DNA from: Agreia sp. PsM10
GTDB taxonomy: Bacteria; Actinomycetota; Actinomycetes; Actinomycetales; Microbacteriaceae
Length of the DNA: 64,000 nt
Direction of reading: 5' to 3'
Assembly: GCF_030433855.1 (NCBI RefSeq)
Contig: NZ_JARUXC010000006.1
Coordinates: 228,870-292,869 of the forward strand
Shown: positions 39,999 through 47,587 of the stretch, piece after piece
How the letters are laid out: each line of letters starts with the position of its first letter
Position numbering within the stretch: the stretch's first letter is position 1
Translations under genes and position numbers: made by a program
Notes under the pieces: model-generated
Told to the model about the DNA's origin: nothing
Database searches by the model: none
What the model saw: only the letters and a program-made list of their open reading frames with translations

Positions 39999-41237
39999 TC
40001 ACTTCGAATACGTGCGCTCGCGGGTCGCCGGAGAGGCGAAGAACGAGAGCACGAGCAACGCGAGGATCACGTAGAGGGCGTTCAGGATGCCGAAGTGCTC
40101 GCCGAGGAAGCCGAGCAGCGGCGGGCCCGCGAGGAACGCGGTGTAGCCCACGATCGCCACGGCGCTCACGCGAGCGGCCGAGTTCTTCTCGTCGTCGGCC
40201 GCCGCGCTCATGCCCACGGGGAAGCCGAGCGACGCGCCGATGCCCCAGAGGATCGCGCCGATGATGGTGACCCAGAGGTCGGTCGAGAGGATGAAGAGCA
40301 GCAGTCCGGCGACGCCGATGATGGCCGTGACTCGCAGCGTGGGGACTCGGCCGAAGCGGTCGAGCAGCGGCCCGCCCGCGACGCGGCCCACGGTCATCGC
40401 GGCGACGAAGATGCCGAAGACGATGGCGCCCGTGGTGTTCGACTGCTCGTGCCCGTCGACGGTCGCGATCGCGATCCAGTCGTTGGCGCTGCCCTCGGCG
40501 AAAGCCATTCCGAGCATGACGGCTCCGATGAGGAGCAGGCGGGCATCGGCCCACACGGCAAGGCTCGCCTTGAGGCGCTGGCCGAGCGGGATGCGCGGGG
40601 CCGAGCCTGCGGATTCGGCCTGGTCCGCGGCATCCAGATCGTGGGGGATGAAGCGCACGGCGCCGATCACGACGAGCACAAGTAGCACGGCGATGCCGAC
40701 CAGGTGGGCGAACACCGGGATGGCGAGGGCCGACGCGAGAGCGCCGATGCCGGCGCCGAGAACGGTTCCGCCCGAGAACATGGCGTGCATCAGGGGCATG
40801 AGCGTCTTGCCGATGGCGCGCTCGGCTGCCGCGCCCTCGACGTTCATCATCACGTCGCACGCGCCGTTGCCGAAGCCGAAGAGCACGAGGCCGATGAAGG
40901 CGACGGTGACGGCGGGAACGAGGCCTCCGCCGATTCCGATGAGCACGAGGCCCGTGGCGACCAGCGAGATGCAGAACGTGATGCCGGCGCGCGGCCCGAA
41001 GCGGCGAAGGATGGCGGGGGAGACGATCAGGCCCACCACCGACCCGGCGGACATTCCGAAGATGAGCACGCCGACGTTGGCGGTGTTGAGTTCGAGTCCG
41101 TCGCGGATGGCCGGGAGGCGCGCCACCCACGTGGCGATGCTCACGCCGCTCAGGATGAAGACGATGAAGACCGCGTTGCGCCAGGCGATGAGGGTACGCG
41201 GGGGATGCACGGCGACGTCGCTCGTGGGTGTGGTCAT
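39999..41237 (-). CDS. Major facilitator superfamily transporter
   Basis: 412 residues with twelve membrane segments. Signature parts: GVSIATWVARLPAIRDGLEL near the first helix, RRFGPRAGITF in the first half and LDRFGRVPTLRV (motif A of the second half). It is of the FucP/YbjJ-like MFS group with the NEGA-like MMNVEG loop, so an exporter or sugar permease is possible. AGGA lies 6 bases before the ATG. It is divergent from a LacI regulator with a palindrome between them, implying regulation by that protein. Confidence 0.85.
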   Translation of the reverse strand: MTTPTSDVAVHPPRTLIAWRNAVFIVFILSGVSIATWVARLPAIRDGLELNTANVGVLIFGMSAGSVVGLIVSPAILRRFGPRAGITFCISLVATGLVLIGIGGGLVPAVTVAFIGLVLFGFGNGACDVMMNVEGAAAERAIGKTLMPLMHAMFSGGTVLGAGIGALASALAIPVFAHLVGIAVLLVLVVIGAVRFIPHDLDAADQAESAGSAPRIPLGQRLKASLAVWADARLLLIGAVMLGMAFAEGSANDWIAIATVDGHEQSNTTGAIVFGIFVAAMTVGRVAGGPLLDRFGRVPTLRVTAIIGVAGLLLFILSTDLWVTIIGAILWGIGASLGFPVGMSAAADDEKNSAARVSAVAIVGYTAFLAGPPLLGFLGEHFGILNALYVILALLVLSFFASPATRERTYSK

Positions 41238-41277
41238 GGGGTGTCCTGAATGCGTTGAAGAGCGGTATCGCGCGAAA

Positions 41278-41291
41278 TCGAATCGATTCGA
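41278..41291. promoter_or_regulatory. LacI-type operator between MFS and LacI genes
   Basis: TCGAATCGATTCGA is a perfect 14-bp palindrome with central CG-rich symmetry, just before TACGCT (41293-41298), the -10 box 6 bases before the lacI-type start. A bound repressor would block this promoter and the divergent one. Confidence 0.65.
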
Positions 41292-41304
41292 CTACGCTAC
41301 CAAC

Positions 41305-42366
41305 ATGACCGCGAGCGATCAACACACCCGCCGTCCCACTCTTGCAGACGTGGCCAAGGCCGCCGGAGTCTCCGTCTCGACCGCGTCGATCGCGTTCAGC
41401 GGGTCGGGCCCGGTGTCGGATGCGACGCGCGAGCGCGTGCTCGCCGCCGCGGCTTCGCTGGGCTACGACGGTCCAGACCCTCGGGCCCGTTCGCTGCGTC
41501 AGGGGCGCAGCGGCGTGATCGGCGTCGTTCTCGAGGGCAGCCTGCTGTATGCGTTCCGCGACCCCGTGACATCCATCACCCTCGACGGAGTCGCCACCGC
41601 GCTCGGCCCGCAGGGCGCCGGCCTGCTGCTGCTCACCGACTCGGGCGAGGGCGCCGCGACCATCGACACCGCGGCGGTCGACGCCGTGATCCTGCTCGGA
41701 TGCTCGACCCGCGTCGACCACTCGATCGAGGTCTTCGGTCGCCGCGACATCCCCGTCGTGTCCGTCGAGGGCCCGTCACGCCCCGAGCTCGTTGAGGTGA
41801 CCCTCGACAACCGCGCCGCCTCCGTCGTCGCCGCTCAGCACCTGCAGTCGCTGGGTCACACCCGCGTGGGCATCGCCACGCTGGCGACGGCCGACGGCCA
41901 CGACGCCGGCCCCGTCACCGACGACACCCCGATCGCCGTGTCGGTGACCCGGGAGCGGCTGCTCGGCACCCGCGAGGTGTATCCGGATGCGCCGGCATGG
42001 TCGTCGGTGCACAACACGCCCGAAGACGGTCGGCGTGCGGCGCTCGAACTGCTCTCCGTCGACGCGGCGGAGCGCCCGACCGCCATCGTCGCCCAGGCCG
42101 ACCTGCTCGCGATCGGAGTGATCCAGGCGATCGAGGAGCTCGGCCTCGTGGTCGGAGTCGACGTGAGCGTGATCGGTTTCGACGGAATCCGCATCGACGG
42201 CTTCGCGCACGATCTCACGACGATGGTGCAGCCCGCCAGCGAGAAGGGCCACGCTGCCGGGGCGGCGGTCACTGCGCTGCTCGCCGGAGACCGCCCCGAC
42301 ACCCCGATCGCGTTCACGTGCGAACTGCACGTCGGTTCGACGACGGGACCCGCTCCCACCGCCTGA
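41305..42366 (+). CDS. LacI-family transcriptional regulator
   Basis: 353 residues from ATG 41305. The helix-turn-helix with PTLADVAKAAGVSVSTASIA at the N-terminus and the hinge helix are followed by a periplasmic-binding-like domain (SGVIGVVLEGSL, HLQSLGHTRVGIATL and VIGFDGIRIDGFA). TACGCT 6 bases before the ATG suggests a leaderless transcript. It is divergent from the MFS gene and has an operator-like palindrome in between, so autorepression and control of the transporter are likely. The effector is unknown. A much longer frame upstream is antisense to the MFS gene. Confidence 0.88.
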   Translation: MTASDQHTRRPTLADVAKAAGVSVSTASIAFSGSGPVSDATRERVLAAAASLGYDGPDPRARSLRQGRSGVIGVVLEGSLLYAFRDPVTSITLDGVATALGPQGAGLLLLTDSGEGAATIDTAAVDAVILLGCSTRVDHSIEVFGRRDIPVVSVEGPSRPELVEVTLDNRAASVVAAQHLQSLGHTRVGIATLATADGHDAGPVTDDTPIAVSVTRERLLGTREVYPDAPAWSSVHNTPEDGRRAALELLSVDAAERPTAIVAQADLLAIGVIQAIEELGLVVGVDVSVIGFDGIRIDGFAHDLTTMVQPASEKGHAAGAAVTALLAGDRPDTPIAFTCELHVGSTTGPAPTA

Positions 42367-42393
42367 GCCCCGACGTCGGACCACGGACTGGGA

Positions 42394-42474
42394 TTCGTTC
42401 AACAGGATGAACTGACGACACTCCGTCTGGGAACGGACGACACACCGACGACGACTTCTTTCATCCTGTAATAC
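42394..42474. repeat. Direct repeat copy A before the AbiEi/DUF559 gene
   Basis: Begins TTCGTTCAACAGGATGA and contains GACGACACTCCGTC, GGACGACACACCGACG and CATCCTGTAATAC. ACAGGATGAA and TTTCATCCTGT at its ends can pair into a stem. Copy B lies at 43561-43642. The remaining gap to the next gene (42475-42594) shows nothing clear. Confidence 0.75.
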
Positions 42475-42594
42475 GAAGAACCTCCCGAGACGTCCGACCT
42501 CGACTTCTCCTCCCGAATCCCCGAACTCGGTGGATTCTCCTCACGACGACGATCTCTGGTCCACCACCGAGTCGGCCAAGACGACGATCCTCGA

Positions 42595-43578
42595 ATGACT
42601 GTGTCCCCTAGAGATCTCCGACTTGTTCAGGATTGTGTTCGCCGCAACGGGAACGTCGCGTCGAGGCACACGCTCCTCGAGGCAGGAGTGCATCCGGCCA
42701 GCATCGATGCGGCCCGCCGGTCGGAGCTTCTCGAGAGGCTCCGCCGAGGAATGTACGCGCTCCCTGAGGCCGACATCGACCAGCGTCGGGCCGTGATGGC
42801 CGGAGGACGTGTGGGCTGCGTGAGTGCCCTTCGGCGTGTCGGCGTGTGGGGCGGGCTCGATGCGGCGCTTCATATCCACGTTCCCTCGTCGGCGTCGCGC
42901 CTCCACCTCGACGAGGTCGCCACGCTCGGCCGGAGTCCCGAGACCCGTCGAACCGACAAGACCTTCTGGGCGGAGCCGGGTCGACCACGCGTGCATTGGC
43001 AGCGCGCACATGCCGCCAATACTCGAACAGCGCGATCGTGGGCCGACGACTGGCTGGTCGATCCGATGAGCGCTCTTCGTCAGGCTGCTCTCTGCCTCGA
43101 CGACGAGCACGCGATCGCAGCCATCGACTCCGCATTGCGGAAGAAGGTCGTGCACACTCAACATCTCGAGTCTCTCTTCAGGTCTCTCCCGCGCCGGCTG
43201 CAGAGGCTGAGGATCGAGCTCGATCCCGCCGCCGATTCAGGTCCCGAGTCGATCGTTCGGGTGCGGATGCGACGGGCAGGCTTCCTTGTGGAGCCGCAGG
43301 TGCGCATTCCAGGCTCCAGTGACCTGGACCTGCTGATCAACGGGGTCGTCGGCCTCGATATCGACAGCCGCGCGTGGCATACGGAAGAGGAGCAGATCAG
43401 CTGGGACTACGGAAAGACTCTGCAGTCGTTCGCACTCGGTCGCCCGACTCTTCGGATTCTTCCTCGCCACATCTTCGACCTGTGGCCGTCGACTCTGGCC
43501 GCAATCAGTCGGGCGGTCTCGGACATGGAGGACCTGCACCGGCTTCGACGGATGAACCGGAATCGTTCAACAGGATGA
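42595..43578 (+). CDS. AbiEi-antitoxin-type N-terminal domain with DUF559/Vsr-like C-terminus
   Basis: 327 residues. The first ~75 (RHTLLEAGVHPASIDAARRS, then ERLRRGMYALPEAD) resemble the winged-helix N-terminal domain of AbiEi antitoxins. The last ~110 contain a DUF559/Vsr-like nuclease fold (GLDIDSRAWHTEEEQISWDY with Asp and Glu, then LRILPRHIFD). Such proteins are common in actinobacteria, often as single genes; a toxin partner is not visible. Its last codons lie inside the second of two ~80-bp direct repeats that flank the gene, suggesting it moved or was duplicated as a unit. DNA binding or cleavage is likely, the role unknown. Confidence 0.7.
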   Translation: MTVSPRDLRLVQDCVRRNGNVASRHTLLEAGVHPASIDAARRSELLERLRRGMYALPEADIDQRRAVMAGGRVGCVSALRRVGVWGGLDAALHIHVPSSASRLHLDEVATLGRSPETRRTDKTFWAEPGRPRVHWQRAHAANTRTARSWADDWLVDPMSALRQAALCLDDEHAIAAIDSALRKKVVHTQHLESLFRSLPRRLQRLRIELDPAADSGPESIVRVRMRRAGFLVEPQVRIPGSSDLDLLINGVVGLDIDSRAWHTEEEQISWDYGKTLQSFALGRPTLRILPRHIFDLWPSTLAAISRAVSDMEDLHRLRRMNRNRSTG

Positions 43579-43642
43579 ATCGACGACACTCCGTCGGAGA
43601 AGGGACGACACACCGACGCTCCCTCCGTCCGTCCTGTAATAC
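43561..43642. repeat. Direct repeat copy B overlapping the end of the AbiEi/DUF559 gene
   Basis: TCGTTCAACAGGATGA, GACGACACTCCGTC, GGACGACACACCGACG and GTCCTGTAATACC follow the same order and spacing as copy A, 1167 bases earlier. The stop codon TGA of the gene is part of the repeat. Confidence 0.75.
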
Positions 43643-43671
43643 CGGTTCGCCGCAGGAGAGAGCAGCAGAGG

Positions 43672-45255
43672 TCAGCGGCTGTAGACCTTCACCCAGAGGT
43701 TCGTGTAGTGCCAGCGGTCGACCTCGGCGAAGCCCGCCCCCTCGATGGCGGCCTCGTTCACCTCGCGGTCGCGGCCGCTCGACACGAGGATCACCGTGTC
43801 GTGGCCCTCGAGCATCGTGGCGTCGACCGGTCTGGCCGTTTCCCACAGCCGATCGGTGACGCCGATCGGCTCGACGAGGGCCACGTCGTCGAGCGAGGTG
43901 AATGCCCACGGATAGGAATACTCGACCACGCGCGCCGTGGCTGCCGGGTGATAGGCGATGCTTCCGAACACGACGGCGGGCGAGGCGTCCGACGGCAATG
44001 ACGAGGCCACCTCTGACACGCGCCATGCCGCCTGAGACCACGAGGCGTCCTGCTTCGCCTCCGCTCCGCGCTGCGCGACATACGACGGCTGCGTCAGCAG
44101 TGCGAGAACCAGCACGCCCGCGACCGCGGCCAGCGCGGTGTACGGAACCGATCGCATCCGGGGCCATCGCGCAGCGAAAGGCAGCCGCGCGGCGCGGCGG
44201 GTCAGGCGCCCGAGTCCCACGATGCCGCCGGCGATGGCGATCGCCAGCGCGGGAACGAGGAAGGTGAGGTAGCGCGGAGAGTACAGCGGGGTGATGAGCA
44301 CCGACGTGAGTACCAGCACCACCGTGGGAACGACGAGCCACGGCAGCACCCACGCCATGAGGTCGCGCGCGGCCCGGGCCCGGGTCGTCGAGGCACGACG
44401 GGCGACGATGAAGGTGGCGATCCCGATGAGCACCACGAGCCAGGTGAAGATGGCGAACAGCGGGTTCATCGGCGCGAACTGGGTGATCAGAATGCCGGTG
44501 AGGGTGCGCTGGCTGATGGGATCGATCCACGCGACCTGGCCCGACTGCGACGCCACGATGAGCACGAACGGGATGCAGACGACGCCGAGCGGCACCACCG
44601 TGCGGCCGAAGGCGAACAGCTGACGCCGGCTCAGGGTGCCCGAGCTCGTGAGCACGATCACGGTGACCGCGTGGGCCACCACCAGGAGCGACAGATACAC
44701 GAAGACGCCCACCGAGAAGAGCGCCACGCCCGCGTAGACGAGCCACGGCCAGACGGCCGACCAGCGCGAGCTCGAGCCCGCGGGTGTTCGCAGCGCGCGC
44801 ATCAGCAGCAGTGTCAGAGCCGCGGCGAGCAGCGCGGTCAGCGCATACGAGCGCCCCTCGATGCCGGCCCAGGTGAACCGTGGGATCGTGATGAGCACGA
44901 CGCCCGCGAGCAGGGCGAATCCGCGGGTTCCGAAGCGCGAGGCCAGCAGCATCGTGAGCGCCACCGTGCCGCCCGAGATGATGGCGCTCGGCAGCCGCAG
45001 GGTGAACGGCGAGTAGCCCACGAGGTCGAACCACAGGTGCATGAACGCGTAGTAGACGCCGTGCACGGCATCGACGGTGTGCAGCATCGCCCACAGCTCG
45101 GGCCAGGTGCGCGTGGCCGACACGATCGTGGCCGCCTCGTCGTACCAGATTGAGGGGGTCGCGCTGCCGGTGACCACGAACAGAGCCGCCGCCACGGCCA
45201 GAAGAGGAATCTCGATGCGCCGCTTCAGCAGCGCGGTGAGTGCGCCGGGCGTCAC
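43672..45255 (-). CDS. GT-C fold membrane glycosyltransferase (family 39-like)
   Basis: 527 residues with about eleven membrane segments. TPSIWYDEAATIVSATR in the first outer loop holds the Asp-Glu pair expected in GT-C enzymes of the ArnT/PMT type. A soluble C-terminal part follows residue 400. It should transfer a sugar from a polyprenyl phosphate to a protein or wall polymer at the outer membrane face. The GTG start at 45255 overlaps the stop of the preceding GT-C gene (GTGA), so the two are translated together. The acceptor is unknown. Confidence 0.8.
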   Translation of the reverse strand: MTPGALTALLKRRIEIPLLAVAAALFVVTGSATPSIWYDEAATIVSATRTWPELWAMLHTVDAVHGVYYAFMHLWFDLVGYSPFTLRLPSAIISGGTVALTMLLASRFGTRGFALLAGVVLITIPRFTWAGIEGRSYALTALLAAALTLLLMRALRTPAGSSSRWSAVWPWLVYAGVALFSVGVFVYLSLLVVAHAVTVIVLTSSGTLSRRQLFAFGRTVVPLGVVCIPFVLIVASQSGQVAWIDPISQRTLTGILITQFAPMNPLFAIFTWLVVLIGIATFIVARRASTTRARAARDLMAWVLPWLVVPTVVLVLTSVLITPLYSPRYLTFLVPALAIAIAGGIVGLGRLTRRAARLPFAARWPRMRSVPYTALAAVAGVLVLALLTQPSYVAQRGAEAKQDASWSQAAWRVSEVASSLPSDASPAVVFGSIAYHPAATARVVEYSYPWAFTSLDDVALVEPIGVTDRLWETARPVDATMLEGHDTVILVSSGRDREVNEAAIEGAGFAEVDRWHYTNLWVKVYSR

Positions 45256-46643
45256 TCGCGCACCGCCGGCGGGCCATCTGGTTCGGCACGGGCTGTGGAT
45301 GCGATGGGCCGGGTGCCGGATGCCCCGGCGCGGGCCCGCCGGCGCCGGTACAGCCACGCGCCGATCACCACGACGGCGGCAACCGCGAGGCCGATGCGCG
45401 TCACCGCCAGCGTGGGCATGGTCATGCGCCACGACAGGGCGAGCGGAACCGCGAACCACTCCCAGCGCTGGCTGAGCACGATGAACGGAATCACGAGCAG
45501 CGCGTACCAGGGGTAGCGCGGGCTCACGATGATGAGGATGCTGCCCACGAGCGCGAGCTGGGCGAGCCACGGCGCCGAGGCGTCCGACTTCCACCAGGCG
45601 AGGCCCGTCGCCACGGCGATGAGCGCGGCGGCCACGATGAGCGCGGCCGATCCGGGAAGCACGATCGACAGCAGGGCGAAGCGGCTCCCGTCGTCGTAGC
45701 CCTCCTCCGACAGGTAGCCGGGCAGGTAGCCGAGCACGCCGAATCCCGACATCACCACGTAGGGAACGTAGAGCAGCGCGAAGGTGGCGACCGAGACCGT
45801 GATCAGAGTGAGCGGCCGTTTCTTGAGCAGCGGCGGTGCGAGGATCACGGGGATGAGCTTGGTGGCGATGGCCGCGCCGAGCGCGATTCCGCCCCAGACA
45901 CGGCGACCGGATGCCACGAGCAGGCTGGCCGCGAGGGCGAGCGCCACCCCGAGAACGTCGACGTGGGAGTTGGTGACCGCCTCGGTCGCGACGAGGGGGC
46001 ACCACGCCCAGAGGGCCGCCCACCTCGGGTCCATGCCGCGACGACGCAGCGCGACCAGCAGCATCCATGTGACACCGAGCGAGATGACGAGCCCGCCCAG
46101 CTGGAACGGCCAGTACTCGACGCTCGGGTCGACGAGGGCGCGCACACCCGTGAAGTAGAGTTCGGCGAGCGGCGGGTAGATCGTGGGAACGTGCGGCCGG
46201 TTGATGGCCGTGCACAGCGGCTCGCCGCTCGGAACTGTGGTGGTCTCGTTGAGGCGGGTCGCGTCGCAGTCGGCGGGGAACAGCCAGTCGGGCCGCAGGT
46301 CTTCGAGGGCGTCGGATGCCGGGACGTGGTCGTAGGGCGAGATTCCCGCGGTGGCGACGATGCCGTCCCAGGCGTAGCGCGCCGAGTCGGTGCTCGTGTT
46401 CGGCGGGGCGAGCATCGCGGCTCCGCCGATGAGAACGGCGCCGGCGACGACGACGGACGTCACGTGCCGGGCGGGCACTTTTCTCAAGGCCAGGAACGCA
46501 AGGGCGAAGAGCAGCCAGGCCGCGGCGAGAAGCGCCAGCATCGCCGAACGATCGGTGCGGGAGAAGAGGTTCAGCTGCGTCGTCTCGAAGCCGATGGCAA
46601 CGGCGACGGCCGCGGAGGCGACGAGCGCCAGAACTGTTCTCAC
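45252..46643 (-). CDS. GT-C fold membrane glycosyltransferase (GT87/DUF2029-like)
   Basis: 463 residues from GTG 46643, supported by AAGGA 8 bases before it. About twelve membrane segments. ARYAWDGIVATAGISPYDH and IYPPLAELYF lie in the long first outer loop, with the Asp typical of polyprenyl-phosphate-mannose users. HVDVLGVALALAASLL and WGGIALGAAIATKLIPVI fit alpha-mannosyltransferases of actinobacterial lipoglycan synthesis. It is the first gene of a two-gene operon with the GT39-like enzyme. The mannose donor is an inference. A longer frame to 46709 lacks a ribosome site and overlaps the hairpin there. Confidence 0.8.
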   Translation of the reverse strand: MRTVLALVASAAVAVAIGFETTQLNLFSRTDRSAMLALLAAAWLLFALAFLALRKVPARHVTSVVVAGAVLIGGAAMLAPPNTSTDSARYAWDGIVATAGISPYDHVPASDALEDLRPDWLFPADCDATRLNETTTVPSGEPLCTAINRPHVPTIYPPLAELYFTGVRALVDPSVEYWPFQLGGLVISLGVTWMLLVALRRRGMDPRWAALWAWCPLVATEAVTNSHVDVLGVALALAASLLVASGRRVWGGIALGAAIATKLIPVILAPPLLKKRPLTLITVSVATFALLYVPYVVMSGFGVLGYLPGYLSEEGYDDGSRFALLSIVLPGSAALIVAAALIAVATGLAWWKSDASAPWLAQLALVGSILIIVSPRYPWYALLVIPFIVLSQRWEWFAVPLALSWRMTMPTLAVTRIGLAVAAVVVIGAWLYRRRRARAGASGTRPIASTARAEPDGPPAVRE

Positions 46644-46694
46644 TGATCGATCCTTGCATTGTTGGGCTGTGAAGGTTCGGGGGTGGCGGAACGA

Positions 46695-46727
46695 GGAATG
46701 GCCCGCCACGGGGGTGGCGGGCCATTC
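46695..46727 (-). terminator. Hairpin terminator after the lipoprotein gene
   Basis: GAATGGCCCGCCAC (46695-46708) pairs perfectly with GTGGCGGGCCATTC (46714-46727), 14 bp with a 5-base loop. It is 14 bases past the stop of the minus-strand lipoprotein gene and before the glycosyltransferase operon. Confidence 0.8.
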
Positions 46728-46740
46728 TGGTGGAGCGGTG

Positions 46741-47421
46741 TTACTTGGTGTTGACGGTGATCTTGGCGATTCCGACGAGGAGGCCGGCCTTGACGGCGTC
46801 GGTCTTGAACGTGTCGTTCAGCAGGCCAGCGGCGTCGGCGGAGATGTGCACCGTGGTGCCCTCGAGGATGGCGGTGTCGTTCGGGCCGGTCTGGAGGGGC
46901 TTGAGGGTTCCACCGTGCAGGTCGAAGAGCAGGGCCTGCTCGACGGCGACGGTTCCGTTGACGGCGACGTCACCGTAGAGCTTGGAGGTGCCGGGGTCGA
47001 TGGTGAAGTTGGTCAGTTCGACGACGGTGTCGCCGGCGGTGAGGGAGAAGCCGGAGCCTTCGTGCTCGATGGTTCCCTGCACGTAGGGGCGGTAGGACTC
47101 GTTGGGGTCGTAGTAGTCGACGTTTCCGCCGGTGATGGGGAAGATGAGGGAGCCGTCGACGAGGGTCGCGGTTCCGACGGTGCCGGGGGTGAGGCCGAGG
47201 CTGGTGAGGGCGGCGGCGAAGTCGGCGTCGAGGAGGACGGCGGTGTCGACACCGGTGAGCTCGGGGATCGACGCGACCGGGGTCGGGGTGGTCTCGGCAG
47301 AGGACGACGGCGACGACGAGGTCGATCCGGAGTCCTCAGACGTCGTCGAGCAGGCGGCCATGGAGACGGCCAGGATTCCGGCCGTAGCGAGGCCGAGAGT
47401 GGCTTTCGTGAACTTGTTCAT
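46741..47421 (-). CDS. Secreted lipoprotein of unknown function
   Basis: 226 residues. The signal peptide has the lipobox SMAAC (Cys at about 24), then a Ser/Thr/Pro-rich linker (about 25-52) and a beta-rich domain (TGGNVDYYDPNESYRPY, EHEGSGFSLTAGDTVVEL, TSKLYGDVAVNG). No enzyme motif is visible. Similar proteins occur in actinobacteria, sometimes in two or three copies. GAGGAA lies 6 bases before the ATG. A clear hairpin follows the gene. Probably a surface-exposed lipoprotein; the function is not known. Confidence 0.75.
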   Translation of the reverse strand: MNKFTKATLGLATAGILAVSMAACSTTSEDSGSTSSSPSSSAETTPTPVASIPELTGVDTAVLLDADFAAALTSLGLTPGTVGTATLVDGSLIFPITGGNVDYYDPNESYRPYVQGTIEHEGSGFSLTAGDTVVELTNFTIDPGTSKLYGDVAVNGTVAVEQALLFDLHGGTLKPLQTGPNDTAILEGTTVHISADAAGLLNDTFKTDAVKAGLLVGIAKITVNTK

Positions 47422-47496
47422 GATGATTTCCTCTTCTTTGCTGTCGTGTTTGGCAGGTGCCTATGATTCGGCACCCTCGCGAAGGTGGTTTGGTCT

Positions 47497-47545
47497 GGTC
47501 TCGAGTGCGCTGGTCGAGTAGGCCGTCCGCGGCCGTATCGAGACC
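47497..47545. repeat. GGTCTCGA...TCGAGACC dispersed repeat
   Basis: GGTCTCGA (47497-47504) and TCGAGACC (47538-47545) form inverted ends around CTGGTCGAGTAGG and GGCCGTA. It is related to the GGTCTCGATACG element at 13349 and lies in the promoter gap between the lipoprotein and amidase genes. Confidence 0.5.
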
Positions 47546-47587
47546 ACCGCGGTGCTGAGAGGATGGACGCGACGGAGGGCGAACACG

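Noticed and set aside
40210..41304. Long N-terminal extension of the LacI gene
   Set aside because: It runs antisense to the MFS gene and crosses the operator and -10 box; the true start is ATG 41305.
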